Part shown: piece after piece, positions 50,101-61,700 of the stretch | Layout: every line of letters begins with the position of its first letter | Position numbering within the stretch: position 1 is the first letter of the stretch | Source of the DNA: Triparma columacea | Lineage: Eukaryota; Sar; Bolidophyceae; Parmales; Triparmaceae | Reading direction: 5' to 3' | NCBI GenBank assembly: GCA_030267965.1 | Contig: BRYA01000597.1 | Span: forward strand, 1 to 64,000 | Length of the DNA stretch: 64,000 nucleotides | Program-made: the position numbers and the translations under genes | Notes under the pieces: model-generated | Database searches by the model: none | The model's input: only the letters and a program-made list of their open reading frames with translations | What the model was told of the DNA's origin: nothing

Positions 50101-53090
50101 TCATAGTTCCTGCCCCCCAACCTCAGAGTTCCTGTTTATCCTAGCAAGTAACGGTGCGACTCTCCTCAGGTTATCCCTCATACCTTCTTCAGTAGCAACA
50201 TCAGCCGGGAGCATGGCGAGCTCCCCGAACACGGCGGGGAACTCACGGCTTATGTATACAAGGGCTGATCGAGCGTCACTGAAAGCCTGAGCGTCAAGAG
50301 AACCTTTACGAATAGAGGACTTCTCAAGGAGGAGAGCTTCTATTTCAAGCTGTGTGTGTGGGGGGGGTTGAGTTTTAAAATGTTTATTTTTAAGATTTCC
50401 CACACAAGTTTTTCAAAAACACGCTTGTCTCACCTGTTCAATCCTCCATCTCACGATGTCCTCAACAGCTTTAACTCTTTCCGCCTCTTTTTTCTTGCAC
50501 GCCCACATAGCCATGGCGTTGACTTCTGGTAGTTTCCCCCCCTCACCTTGAATATCTTTCATCCTCTCCACCAATTTACCGACGACTTCCCTCCCACAGT
50601 CTCTCTTCAGTGCAACCTCAACAGCTCTGTCCCCCTCCTTATTAGAGACCGCTACAGCATTCGGGTAAGCCTGGCATAGTAGTTCCAGTGCTTCAACCCC
50701 CACCCGTTTGTAGCACGCTCTGTGGATCGCGAGGTCACCGTCAACGTCCGGGGCTTGGCACTGCTCCTCGGCCTTGCGGGACAGGAGGACCTTCAGACTA
50801 GCTAGGACGTGGGGGTTACCGGGGTTGGCATTGTTGGAACGGGAGGAGGAGCTTGTTGTGGGTGTAGGAGAGGAAGCCTCGCAGCATAGGTGTATAGGGA
50901 GACAACCATCCTGGGGATCTGCAGTTAGGAGACCGACGGGGTTTGCGTCGACTAAGGACTCGATCAACATTGGTGGAGCTGCGAGGAACACGGCGTGGTG
51001 GAGGGCGAGATAACCATTTGCGTCTAAAGTTGGTGCGAATATCGAGTGTGATTGGACATGGGTGTTAGGTGACTCTTCGACAGGAAGGTTAAGTGTTAAC
51101 CCACTACAGCTTCTTGTTGTCATGTGTATGTTCCTCAGTATGGTCGTTTGGCAGCCATTTGACACTTGCTGGCGTTAAATCATAGCGCGTGTCTCCGAAA
51201 TGCACGTCGCATATCATAAACCAGTTGCTGTTGTGGGTTATCTCTTCATCGGAACGAACAAAAACAAACAGCGACGAAAAAGAAATCACGCCGACCAACT
51301 TCTTTACATCTTACCTGCATCATCGTGGTGGGCGGTGAGAGGCAGGGAAACGCGCGTGTTAGATTCCTCGGCGTTCGTCCTGTGTTTGTAACCATAATAT
51401 TCTTGCGTATTTGTTTGTTGTATATTGTTCCTCAGTATGGTCGTTTGGCAGCCATTTTGCGCTTGCTGGCGTTTAATCATAGCGCGTGTCTCCGAAATGC
51501 ACGTCGCATATCATACCTCACCAATTGTGGGTTACCTCTTCATCGGAACGAACAAAAACAAACAGCGACGAAAACGAAATCACGCCGACCCACTTCTTTA
51601 CATCTTACCTGCATGATCGTGGTAGGCGGTGTGAAGCAGGGGAACGCGCGTGTTAGATTCCTTGGCTTTTGTCCCGTGTAACCATATTACTCTTGAGTAT
51701 TGTTTGTCGTATATTGTTCCTCAGGATGGTTGTTTGGCAGCCATTTACCAGTTACTGGCGTTTAATCATAGCGCGTGTCTCCGAAATGCACGTCGCATAT
51801 CATACCCAACCAAAACCTTATGGGTTATCTCTTCATCGGAACGTACAAAAACAAACAGCCACGAAAAGGAAATCACGCTGACCCACTTCTTCACATCTTA
51901 CCTGCTCATCGTGGTGGGCAGTGAGAAGCAGGGAAACGCGCGTGTTAGATTCCTTGTCGTTTGTCCCGTGTAACCATATTACTCCGAGTGTTTGTTTGTT
52001 GTATATTGTTCCTCAGGATGGTTGTTTGGCAGCCATTTACCATTTGCTGGCGTTTAATCATAGCGCGTGTCTCCGAAATGCACGTCGCATATCATACTCC
52101 AAGAAGTCATATGGGTTGTCTCTTCATCGGAACGTACAAAAACAAACAGCGACGAAAACGAAATCACACCGACCAAACACTTCTCATCTTACCTGCATGA
52201 TCGTGGTAGGCGGTGTGAAGCAGGGGAACGCGCGTGTTAGATTCCTCGGCGTTTGACCTGTGTTTGTAACCATATTATTCTCGAGTATTTGTTTGTTGTG
52301 TATTGTTCCTCAGTATGGTCGTTTGGCAGCCATTTAGCGTTTGCTGGCGTTAAATCATAGCGCGTGTCTCCGAAATGCACGTCGCATATCATATCACCTG
52401 ATACATTGTGGGTTATCTCTTCATCGGAAAGTACAAAAACAAACAGCGACGAAAACGAAATCACGCGTGTATGCTGACCCACTTCTTTACATCTTACCTG
52501 AATCATCGTGGGGGGCAGTGAGAAGCAGGGAAACGCGCGTGTTAGATTCCTTGTCGTTTGTCCCGTGTAACCATATTACTCTTGAGTATTGTTTGTTGTG
52601 TATTGTTCCTCAGGATGGTTGTTTGGCAGCCATTTGAAGCTTGCTGGCGTTTAATCATAGCGCGTGTCTCCGAAATGCACGTCGCATATCATAAGCACTG
52701 AAGGCTTATGGGTTGTCTCTTCATCGGAACAAACAAAAGAAAACCATCTTACCTTCATCATTGTGTGGAGTTTTTGTACATGACATATGACGACCCAACC
52801 GTGTTAGTGAAAGTGAAACAGTATAGTTTTCAACCTCCCCCCTCTCCCTAGCCCCCCCCTTCCCTCACCCCTTCTCCTTGTCTCTCTCAATATTCCTCAC
52901 CTGGTACCCTAGCAGTCCTTGGTTCGTTCATAACAGCTGCGTGAGCAGCTACGAACTTCATTGCGGTTACCAGCGCCAATAGATCATCCCCGTCTTGCGG
53001 TACCTGGGAACCTTGGGTTGCTACTGATGGGCGGGCTGGGGTCTTTTGACGACTACGGGAACTTGGGATGGGGGGGGGGGAGAGGGACAT
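50101..53090 (-). CDS. Ankyrin-like repeat protein; host of the intronic array
   Basis: Three exons (52901-53090, 50434-51074, 50349 down to 50101) keep frame for 359 residues. The N terminus (MSLSPPPIPSSRSRQKTPAR) is disordered, then a short helix. The middle exon carries ankyrin-like repeats (LDANGYLALHHAVFLAAPPM, DGCLPIHLCCEA, DGDLAIHRACYK) spaced irregularly with a Ser-rich insertion. The C terminus is helical. Partner unknown. Intron 2 is 84 nt, but intron 1 is 1826 nt, far longer than any other intron here, and contains the tandem array. The exon 2 border chosen (acceptor GAAG at 51075) is the one that keeps phase with exon 1; it has a modest pyrimidine tract, so the precise border is the weak point. 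Confidence 0.75.
51130..51255 (-). ncRNA. Candidate structured RNA, unit 1 (snoRNA-like)
   Basis: On the minus strand it opens GTTCC-GATGAAG and closes CTGA-GGAAC, a perfect 5-bp terminal stem with C-like and D-like boxes just inside. The internal hairpin is GCG-A-CGTG / CACG-CGC with an 11-nt loop. Variable tracts: CAACAGCAACTGGTT before TATGATATG, and CAAGTGTC after CGCCAG. This is the last unit before the ankyrin-gene exon 2. Confidence 0.5.
51427..51549 (-). ncRNA. Candidate structured RNA, unit 2 (snoRNA-like)
   Basis: Same architecture with an intact GTTCC/GGAAC closing stem; 123 nt. Variable tracts: CAATTGGTGAGG before TATGATATG (3 nt shorter than in unit 1, and with a stop in the frame that is open in unit 1), and CAAGCGCA after CGCCAG. 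Confidence 0.5.
51716..51842 (-). ncRNA. Candidate structured RNA, unit 3 (snoRNA-like)
   Basis: Same architecture with an intact closing stem; 127 nt. Variable tracts: AAGGTTTTGGTTGGG before TATGATATG, one nucleotide longer relative to unit 6 and so out of any common reading frame, and TAACTGGT after CGCCAG. Confidence 0.5.
52008..52133 (-). ncRNA. Candidate structured RNA, unit 4 (snoRNA-like)
   Basis: Same architecture with an intact closing stem; 126 nt. Variable tracts: ATGACTTCTTGGAG before TATGATATG, and CAAATGGT after CGCCAG. Confidence 0.5.
52305..52430 (-). ncRNA. Candidate structured RNA, unit 5 (snoRNA-like)
   Basis: Same architecture; the outermost pair of the closing stem is lost (TTTCC opposite GGAAC). 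Variable tracts: AATGTATCAGGTGA before TATGATATG, and CAAACGCT after CGCCAG. Confidence 0.45.
52605..52730 (-). ncRNA. Candidate structured RNA, unit 6 (snoRNA-like)
   Basis: First unit in host transcription order, with an intact closing stem. Variable tracts: AAGCCTTCAGTGCT before TATGATATG, and CAAGCTTC after CGCCAG. Its 5' flank is shortened compared with the other units but keeps the GTAAGATG signal at 52752. Confidence 0.5.
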
Positions 53091-53520
53091 TGTTTTCGGA
53101 GGTTTCGTTGGGATTGTTTTTGGAGGGGGACTGAGGGGGGTTTGACAGTGTGGATGTAGAAATTGTTGGTATTATGTAGAGTTTGGGATTAGTGGAATGA
53201 TGTATTGGAATTAGAGAGTTGACGGAGTGAATGGTGTGGCAGTATAGTGAGGGAGTAGATGTCGGTGGGAGTCGCTTTCTGTGTTGGTGATATTTTGAGG
53301 TTTGTGGAGAGTTTTATCCAAGATGGATCGTCAAAATGGGTTATATAAGTGAGTAATTGTGTTGACTGATGTCGTTATTGACGATATGATGATTGAATTA
53401 GTCAATTTTTGGATGTGACAAAATAATTGAGGGAAACCTGAAAAGTCCGAAGAGTCGAAGAGCCTTCATTTCCCAGACACAATTTTTGGCAGAAGAAGGC
53501 ATTTATTTTTGGCTTAAGCC
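53091..53520. other. Divergent promoter region between the ankyrin-like and CAMTA genes
   Basis: 430 bp between two divergent start codons. G-rich on the top strand near the ankyrin gene (53060-53160), then AT-richer. No ORF, repeat or RNA recognised. Confidence 0.5.
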
Positions 53521-56500
53521 ATGTCTTGGGAGATTGTTAAACGGAAGGCTCAGACACGTTGGTTAAACGTGAGTATGTTAGTGTTGTTATTATGTTTATA
53601 CAGTGTATTAATTGTTCATGTTGATGTTCTGTTTTCCGCCCCGATGGCTGACATCTGTTGGATTTTATGGGGGTGTATGTGGGTTTGTGTACGTGTGTGT
53701 AGGTGTGTGTGAGCGTCTGTAGGTATCATACACCTCTACATACACCTACACACACCCACATATACACACAGACACTAAAATGATTCTTCCCACTTCCGAT
53801 TCCATTCCACTCCACTTTATTATCTCATTATTCACTCAAAATCTCACTCATTATCTCTCATTTACTTTATATTCCAACCACAGGCTAACGAACTTGAGGA
53901 CATCCTCCTTAATTCCAAAGACTACACCTCATGCATCTCCAGCTGCAAACCAGACACTCCCCCCATGTCAGGAGCAGTCTACCTCTACGACAGGTCCACA
54001 ACCAAGAACTACAAGGACGACGGTCACCTCTGGATAAAGAAGCGTAACTCCCACAAGGTCCGGGAGGACCACGTGAAGCTCCGAATGGACGGCGTCAACA
54101 GGATCTCCGGCTGCTACGTACACAGCTCTGCCAACGAGTTCATGCACAGGAGGGCGTACCACCTGATACCTAACGAGGAGGAGGAGGGGAAGCTGGCCAG
54201 GGCGAGGATGCAGCTGGCGGGGGAGAACGGGGTGCCTATGAACGCGGATACGGCTGCACCGAAGAATAAGAACGGGGTCATCAAGAGAGGGGTTCTAGGT
54301 AAGGAACAAAGAACCTCAGATTGGAGACAAGTTTTGGGGGGGGGGGGGGGGAGATGGTGGAGTGGGGTGGGCAGGAGACGGCATGAGACGGCTGTCGAGG
54401 CCTCTTGAATCACATACATACAGCGTTTGCTCACCCCCAAACCTTCCACTCCCCCCCACCCCCCCCCTCCCCTACCCCTAGATAACGGCACGAACTTCTT
54501 CCTTGTCGTAGTCCACTACCTCGACACTGAAGTAGCATCCAAAAACCTCCTCAAGTTGGACCCCTTGGACACCACCCTCGAGCCCCTCAAGGTGAAGGCC
54601 GGTCGCGGTCGGGGGGGTGGGAGGGGACAGGTGGCGCAAGCAACGACGAACATGAAGACGGCGAGGCAAATTGCGAAACAAAAGATGGAAGAGGAGGCAC
54701 TACAAATGCAGATGCAGATCCAACAACAAGGACAGCAGGTGAGAAGGGGGTTGGGGGACAAGGGAAGGCCAATGTTGCCCTAGACTGGGGAAAACTTACA
54801 CATATCCAACACAGATTCCCCTCCCCCAGCGTTTCCACGATCCTTCATCCTCCCAGGTTGCCTTGCAGCAGCAGGCCATGTTCAACGGCGGTCAGCCCTA
54901 CGTCGGTCCGCATTACGGGGCCTTTGAGGAAGGGGCGTACGGGGGGGCGTATCATGGACAGGCGTATCATGGACAGGGACAGGGTGGATACGGCAATAGG
55001 GTACACGGTCATAATATACATACACAACACAACCACGAACAGCAGCAGCAGCAGCACCACAACCAACACCACCACAACCAACACCACCAGCAACACGACC
55101 ACCGGCCGGCGGCCAACTCCATGGACTGGGCCGAACACCTCAACGCAATGGAAGCGGGATCGTCGTCACCCTCAAACTTTGACTTTGACATGGACATACC
55201 CATGTCCCCAGCTGCGCACTCCCTCGGCGGCGTCTCGGGGTTAAGCTGTATCTTAGAACCCGACGTGGACCAGGACTGCATGAGGAAACCTTACTTGGAC
55301 GGGCCTAGTATCATCGACTTGACACCTGAGTGTTTAGAGTACTCCAAGTTAGCCAAGGCTAAAGTACTTCTTACGCTAGACAGGGGAATCGACAGGGGAG
55401 GCATATCGGCATTCGCCATCGTACTTATATCGGACTTTGGAGGGGATGAGGGGGGGGGTAAATTTGATGATTTGGGTGTATGGGTGTATGATGCACAGCA
55501 GGTTGCGCCGCAGACCTTTAAGGTTAAATTAGGTGAGTGGGGTGGGAGAGAGGGACGAGAGGCTTTTACCGTTTTTTATTATTTTATCAACGGGGGTTGA
55601 AAAATTACATCCCTCTCACGCTAACCTCTACCCCCTTAATCTCGTGTTTCGTTCAACCCACATAGGTAACGAAGTTGGTACAAGGTGTCCCTTCGACACC
55701 AACAAGAGCAGCCGTTACCGGAGGGTCCTCCTCCTCTGTCTCCACGTCGCATCCTCAGTGAGCTCCGAGATAAGGAACGACGTCAAGGCCGCGGTTATCG
55801 ACATGGTCAAAGGAAACCCTATCAAAGGAAACGGGATGGGTGGTAATAACGAGTTCACTATACTTACGGATGTTAGCGAAGACGTGATTGAGATTGAAGG
55901 GGTTCAAGATAATGAGGATGAACTTGATCTACCGGCACCTTACCCAGCGATGGCGAGGTGAGGGTTGGGGGGGCGGAGGGGGGGGGAGGCACAACAATAT
56001 TGAGCCAAGGAGGAACATTGAGGATAGGAGGATTTTATAAAGTTGACTAATACAACACTCACTCTCCCCCTCCCCCCTCCCCCTCCAACAGTATCGCTAC
56101 AGCACTTGCTGATTTCCCTTCCCCCCCTCCCGGTGTTCAGCTCGCTATAAAGAACGAGGGTACCGCCGACGATAACACCAAGCGCAAGCGCTCCTCAGGC
56201 GAGGTCCCCAGCCTCTCCGGCAACTTACAGCAGCAGGGAGAGGTGGAAAGGGGAGATGTTGAGGAGGTGGGGGACAATATGTTACCCCCCCCACCAAGAC
56301 ACACGAGCGTGGAGGCGTGGGCGAGCAAGGTGAGCAAGTGCTTTTTGTTATTTCATTGTGTTTTTTTGAAGGAGGGGGGAGCAGGAAGGGAACAAAACCG
56401 CTCGCAACACCTTGCTGACTTCCGCTCCTCACCCCACCCCGGTTTTTCTCCCGCTTCCTCCTAACTTATTTTTTGGCAGCCCTCGCACATGTACGAGGAG

Positions 56501-58523
56501 GACAACACAGTAGGCGAGGACGTCGACAGGCACTGCAAGATCCGTTTCGTTGAGAAGGCCATAACCATCATCGCAGGCGCCGAGGACAGCACCCCCATGA
56601 ACATGGAGGACTCATGGAGCATTCCCACCATGGTGCACCAGAACCTCAACGCTAGCGATGAGGGGGCGGGAAGCGGCACACACAGGGGACAGGAGGTTGG
56701 GGAGAAACTCAGCAGCAACGGCGGGAGCAGCACGCACGGGGCAGAATCCGTCAAGCAGGAACAGGAGGACGGACTAGAGAAGAGCGCGGGGTCTGACTCA
56801 CTTGTTGCTAAATTAACGGGGGACGATGGGAAGCAGAAGATATCGCTAGGGAATGCACTCAACCCACTGGAGTTCCTGGACGACAACCAGCTGGGGAGCA
56901 TGGACGACGACCAGCTCGACAATGTCCTCGACAGTTTATTGATAAGGTGAGGGAGAGGGAGGGTAAAAGCAGGAGTGGATTTTCAATTTACGAACGGCTC
57001 TAAACAAATCATTACCCCTCCCCTCCCCACCCATCTCTCTCACCACACACGCAAACGCAAAAAATCGCAGAATCGTTGAGACTCTGGTAGAGATGAGTGC
57101 CTCCGACAACGAGCTCCAGGCCGAGTTGAACGCCCCCGACAAGTCCGGTTTCACCCTCCTCCACTATGCCAGCCTCTACAACCTCCAGAGTCTCGTCCCC
57201 GTCCTCCTCAGCCGTGGCGCGAACCCCGACACCCCCACGATAAGGGGTAAGCTAACGCCCTTGCATTTGGCGTGCGGGGCGGGGAACGAGGCCATCTGCG
57301 AGCTGCTGGTCAGGCACGGGTGCGCGATCAACGTGAACGACAGCTTCAAGCTTACCCCGGCTGAGCACGCGCTACAGAACGGATTCGACGAGCTACACAA
57401 TTGGCTACTAGAGAAATCAGGGATGGACATTAAGAAGAGAGAAATGGACAGGGAGGCTGAGATGGAGAGGATGTCTGAGGGTGGGGAAGGGGAGGGTACG
57501 ATGCAGGGTATGAACAATGTGCACGAGGACAACGACCAACGGCACCTTATAAAGCAGGCCTTCAGCAACCTGAGCCTTAAGGACAAGCTCGCTATCAACA
57601 TGCTTGTTAAACAACAACAGCAACAAGGGGGGGCGGGGGGGGGGAACCTTACACCCTCCGGGGGGGGGGGAAGGGGTTCCAGGGGGNNNNNNNNNNNNNN
57701 NNNNNNNNNNNNNNNNNNNNNNNNNNNNNNNNNNNNNNNNNNNNNNNGCAGGGGCCAGGTTATGGGTAGGGGAGGAGGGAAGGTAACAAAGAGGGAGAAG
57801 ATGGCGGCCAAGGTTATGGGGAACACAGTGAGCTACATTGAAGGGACTATTAAGGAGAGGGACGACGAGGACGAGACCGACGACGCTAGGGTTGACGAGA
57901 TGGAGGATGACGGGCTAGAGGTAGGGAGCTTGAAGGAGGAGAACCTATCGTACCTTGAAGACAAGGACGACAACAGCGTGAATAGCGTGGACGTAAGCTC
58001 GGTCTTCAGCGAGAGCGACAGGGAGAGCTTGGACATTGCAATGAGCCTGATGAACGACAGCGACCTCCAGACACTCCAGGACGACAGCGTCAAGATCCAG
58101 GGGAACGTAAAGGCGTGGATGCTTAGGAGGAACTACCAGACGCTTAGGGAGGCGACGGTTCACCTTAAGGCCAGTTTGGAGGACTACTACGGTGAACCGA
58201 TGAGCGGGGAGCAGAACATTGAGATCGCGAATAGAATGAAGGAAGCTGTTGTGGCTGGGACGGGTGGGGTAGGAAGGGACGGCGAGAGCGGCGGGGTGAA
58301 GAAACCAGAGGGGGATGGGGGTAAGAGGAAGAAGAACCTGAACAATGTAAAGTCACAGGCTTTGGCGAGCTTGGTTATTAGGAAGAACATGCTCGGGAAG
58401 GCTCCGGGGGGGAGAGGAAACGTGAGAGGGGGGGGAGGGATGGTAGGGATGAAAAATTGGGGGGGGGGGGTTAAGGAGGGGGTGACGATGGAGGGGGTGA
58501 AATTGGAGGGGCAGAAAGAGTGA
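53521..58523 (+). CDS. CAMTA: CAMTA-type transcription factor (CG-1 domain, ankyrin, IQ-like)
   Basis: Calmodulin-binding transcription activator-like nuclear protein. Eight exons (53521-53568, 53884-54298, 54482-54738, 54815-55532, 55666-55957, 56092-56329, 56480-56946, 57071-58523) keep frame for about 1295 residues. The CG-1 DNA-binding domain spans the first three exons: TRWLN/ANELEDILLNS, PMSGAVYLYDRSTTKNYKDD, GHLWIKKRNSHKVREDHVKL, then FMHRRAYHLI and NFFLVVVHYLDTE. A Gln/His-rich linker follows, then a beta-rich segment where a TIG domain would be expected but is not clearly recognised. Ankyrin repeats lie in the last exon (FTLLHYASLYNL, LTPLHLACGAGNEAICELLV). An IQ-like helix IQGNVKAWMLRRNY is near the C terminus. 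Exon 4 could also start at 54830 or 54857, all in frame. An N gap interrupts exon 8. Confidence 0.9.
53690..53770. repeat. GT/CA inverted repeat in CAMTA intron 1
   Basis: gtgtgtgtaggtgtgtgtg is followed about 25 nt later by its near-complement acatacacctacacacac, so the 315-nt first intron can form a long imperfect hairpin. Simple-sequence origin is likely. Confidence 0.7.
57687..57747. other. Assembly gap of 61 N inside CAMTA exon 8
   Basis: The gap sits in a poly-G rich, low-complexity coding stretch (ggggcggggggggggaa...). Its true length is unknown, so frame continuity across it is not proven, although the downstream frame remains open and protein-like up to 58523. Confidence 0.98.
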
Positions 58524-58707
58524 GATAAGACGTTGATAATTGCATTTTGATTGTTATGTTATTGTTATGTTCTGTAAGGGCATGATGTCAAAAAAAGGAA
58601 TTCCAATTTCTCTTCGATGGTTATATGATAAAGAATTGTAAAAAATATCTTCTTCCCCTCACAACAATCGTCGTTGGTTATGTGTGTTATTTTTATGCTA
58701 CTCTACC

Positions 58708-61700
58708 CTAATCTTCTAGCATCTCCAGCGCATCCTCATATCTTGCGTCGACATCACTAAAGTCTTCTCCTTCAAGCACAGTGAGCACGATTTGATAATC
58801 ATCACCGTTCTTTTTGCCCAGTGCCTTTAACAGCTTCTTCGCAACTGGGTTCGCCTTCCAATCCTCCTTGGCCTTCTTTTTCATCTTCTCGAGCAAGTCT
58901 GCAAGTCCATCATCATCACCTTTCTCGTACCGAGGGGAATCCACCGTTACCTGCTCCCTCAATTTCTCGACGCTACCAGATTGAGACAATACCTTCTCCA
59001 CGCTCTGCCTCTCCTTATGGAAAGCGTCCAAGTTATCCTTGCTGACCCACTCCTCCTTCCCATCGCTCCCTCTAACCTTCTCCATCTCGCCCCGTATCTC
59101 ATCCATCCTCCCCTCCCCTTCCTGCAAAAGGTAATCCTTCAACTTCCTGTAAGCCGAACCTACTACCTTCTTTATCGCCTCCACATCCCCCCCTCCGTCC
59201 TGGTCGTTTATGCACCGAACAGCTTCCCTCTCCTCGCTCCCCTCATCCCCCGCCAGCTCTAGCGCTCCCTCGACCATACCGTCAGCGGCATCTAGGAAGG
59301 AATCGAAGCTCTCTGTTGACGGTAGGTCGAACGGCAGAGATGCGCCGGTTAAAATTTTGGCCCCAACGTTCGCGGCTTGACTCATCATTCGAAGCCCTTT
59401 GAGAGTCATCTGGATTGTGGCGGCGTGGTCCTTCACGAACTGCCTAGGTTCCTCAATCTGCGAGGTGTAAGAAAATAGGTTTCAGCCAGGGGGGGGGGGG
59501 GGGGGAGCTTGCGCGTCGACGAGAAGGGCTCGCTACAGTATCGCCTCACCTCAAATTCAACCACCGCAGAGAAATCGTAAGAACAGAGGATGACCAACTT
59601 TGCAGTGGGCTCAGAGAGGAAGAACTTCTTCGGACTGGAGAAGAAACGCGAGACTTTATTACCCGTCGACTCCGTTTTCTTCACAAAGGGTATCACAAGG
59701 ATGTAGCGAGGGACATCTGATTCGCCGGTGTAAAAGTTTTGGAGGGATGAAAGCGTCGTCGACACCGTGTTCTTAATTTCCTTCAAGTCACTCACGACGG
59801 TGTCTGTCTTGGTGTGGAGTCCTTTCATCAACGCCATAAGCTCATTCAGCTGCGCCTGCATTGCGTCCTCGCGAGACTTGTTCTTCGCAGCCTCTGCCTC
59901 AGCTAGCTTTCTCTCCAACTCCATGATCAGAGCATCCTTCTCGTTGATCCGAGCATCCTTCTCGTTGGTAGTCTGCGCAATCTTCTCTTCAAGTAGGCGC
60001 GCTTTTTCCTTTGCGTTTGCAAGGTTCCTTTCCAACGCTTCCTTAGCCTTAACTAATTCCTCATTTACGCCAGCATCCTCATCAGCATCAGCGGGGTGCT
60101 CAGAAGTGAGTGTAGGAGCAATTGACTGACGTCTCTTCATGACAGCGACGGCCTTCTTCACTTTGATTTCGTTGGCCAACAATGAAATCCGGTCGATGAG
60201 GGCAGTAGCGGTGGAAGTTGAGGAGGCGTATTCTTTGGAACTCTTGACGGAGGAGTGCTCTTTGTAGGCGGAGAGGAGATCAGTGAGAGAGTCAAGATTG
60301 GAGTCGACTTTCTTGGTGACAATGTCGAGGGCGGATGTTGAGGGAGTGGGGGAGGGGTAGGAGAGTTCGTGGAGAGCTTCGACTGCAAGAGCAGCAGACT
60401 CGACATCAGCAGCACCTCCGCCGGCCATTCCAGCGTTTGTATCGGTGATGAACTGAGAGAGAGTCCGGTGAAGAAGCGCGAAACAATTCTTAGAGAGCAG
60501 ATAATCCTTGAAGTTGTCGGACTTGGAGAGGATCTTAATGGCTCGGACGGAGGAGTGGAGAGGAAAGACGCCTGTGGGGGGAGGGGGGTGGGGGAGTTAG
60601 GGTGTGAAAGGGAGGGATGAGGTGAGGGAGCGGGGAAGAACTTACCGTAACCGTAGGAAGAGCAACCATTAAGATTCAAAGTATTGTCGAGAAGTTCAAC
60701 TATTCTGTCGATGGCGTGTTTGTTGTCTGATAGAAGATCAAACAACTCGCCCTCTTCGTCACCGCCAACCAAGTACGCTACAGTTGCGGCTGCATTAAGG
60801 GATAGGCGGTGATTCTGTTTCACCAGTGGAGCGAGCACTTTTGTTACCCCTGCAACGCGTAGGTATGGCACGGCAAATTCAGCTTGGGCGACATTCATGA
60901 GGAATGTTAGGGACCAGAATTCGATGCTATTACCCCCCTCCAATTTTTCCAAGTCCTCGCTAGCTTCTTTGATTATCTCTATCACGCAGGCGAGAATGTC
61001 TACTGTTGAGTCTTTTGGAGTTAGAAGGAGAGGAGCTGTAGAGGGATTTCGTGCGATCTTGGCAAGAGCCCAAACACTTTGTTTGCGACACTCGGGTGAA
61101 GGGGAGTCTTTCGTTGCATATTGAAGGAGTGTTGGGAGGAGAGAGGGAAAGGTGGCTAGTCCAAATTGGACTCCTGCGCCACCAGAAGCAATGTTCGTTA
61201 TCGCTGTAAGCGCGTACTCCCTCGCAACCTTGTTCTCCTCCCCTTCCTTCCCAACGACCTCAAGCAGACTTTTCATCAGTCCGTCAAGCTCAAACATTCC
61301 CTTCTCCACATCTGCACAAGAAATTAAGCATATTGCTCCAAGTGCCTTCTCCCTCACATCCTTGTACTCCTCCCCTTCCTTCCCAACGACCTCAAGCAGA
61401 CTTTTCATCAGTCCGTCAAGCTCAAACATTCCCTTCTGCACATCTGCGCCTTCATTAGCAATGTTCATTATCGCTTGAAGCGCGCGCTCCCTCGCAACCT
61501 TGTACTCCTCCCCTTCCTTCCCAACGACCTCAAGCAGACTTTTCATCAGTCCATCAAACTCGAACAATCCTTTCGTTGCATTTTTAGCACATCCGATTCT
61601 CATAATGACTCGAAGAGCGAGCTCCCTTGCTGTTTTGTATTCTTCTTCTTCTTTCCCAACAACATCAAGAAGGCAAGTCATCAAGCCATCAAAATCTAAC

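Larger units (their letters stand above)
51075..52900 (-). repeat. Long intron with six-unit tandem array (unit about 295 bp)
   Basis: Six head-to-tail units, seen by the invariant gcgcgtgtctccgaaatgca at 51185, 51482, 51771, 52063, 52360 and 52660 (spacings 297, 289, 292, 297, 300). The unit at 52660 is truncated on its host-upstream side. Most of each unit is conserved. Variation concentrates in two short tracts flanking a core of about 46 bp (ctggcgttwaatcatagcgc ... tcgcatatcat). Units also share cgcgcgtgttagattcct and a catcttacctg segment. Residual sequence at 52760-52900 is unrelated leader to the first donor. Confidence 0.9.

Noticed and set aside
50774..51013. Plus-strand frame opposite the ankyrin exon
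   Set aside because: Shadow frame; the minus strand has ankyrin motifs and consistent splicing.
51200..52640. Plus and minus open frames repeated in the array (for example SDEEITHN...DVHFGDTRYDLTP on minus)
   Set aside because: The frame is broken by length changes of 1 and 3 nt and by a stop in different units, so it is not a protein repeat; the conserved parts fit RNA structure better.
52605..52730. Array units as tRNA, 5S rRNA or spliceosomal snRNA genes
   Set aside because: No cloverleaf, no A/B box pair and no snRNA signature such as an Sm site with the known 5' ends could be seen.
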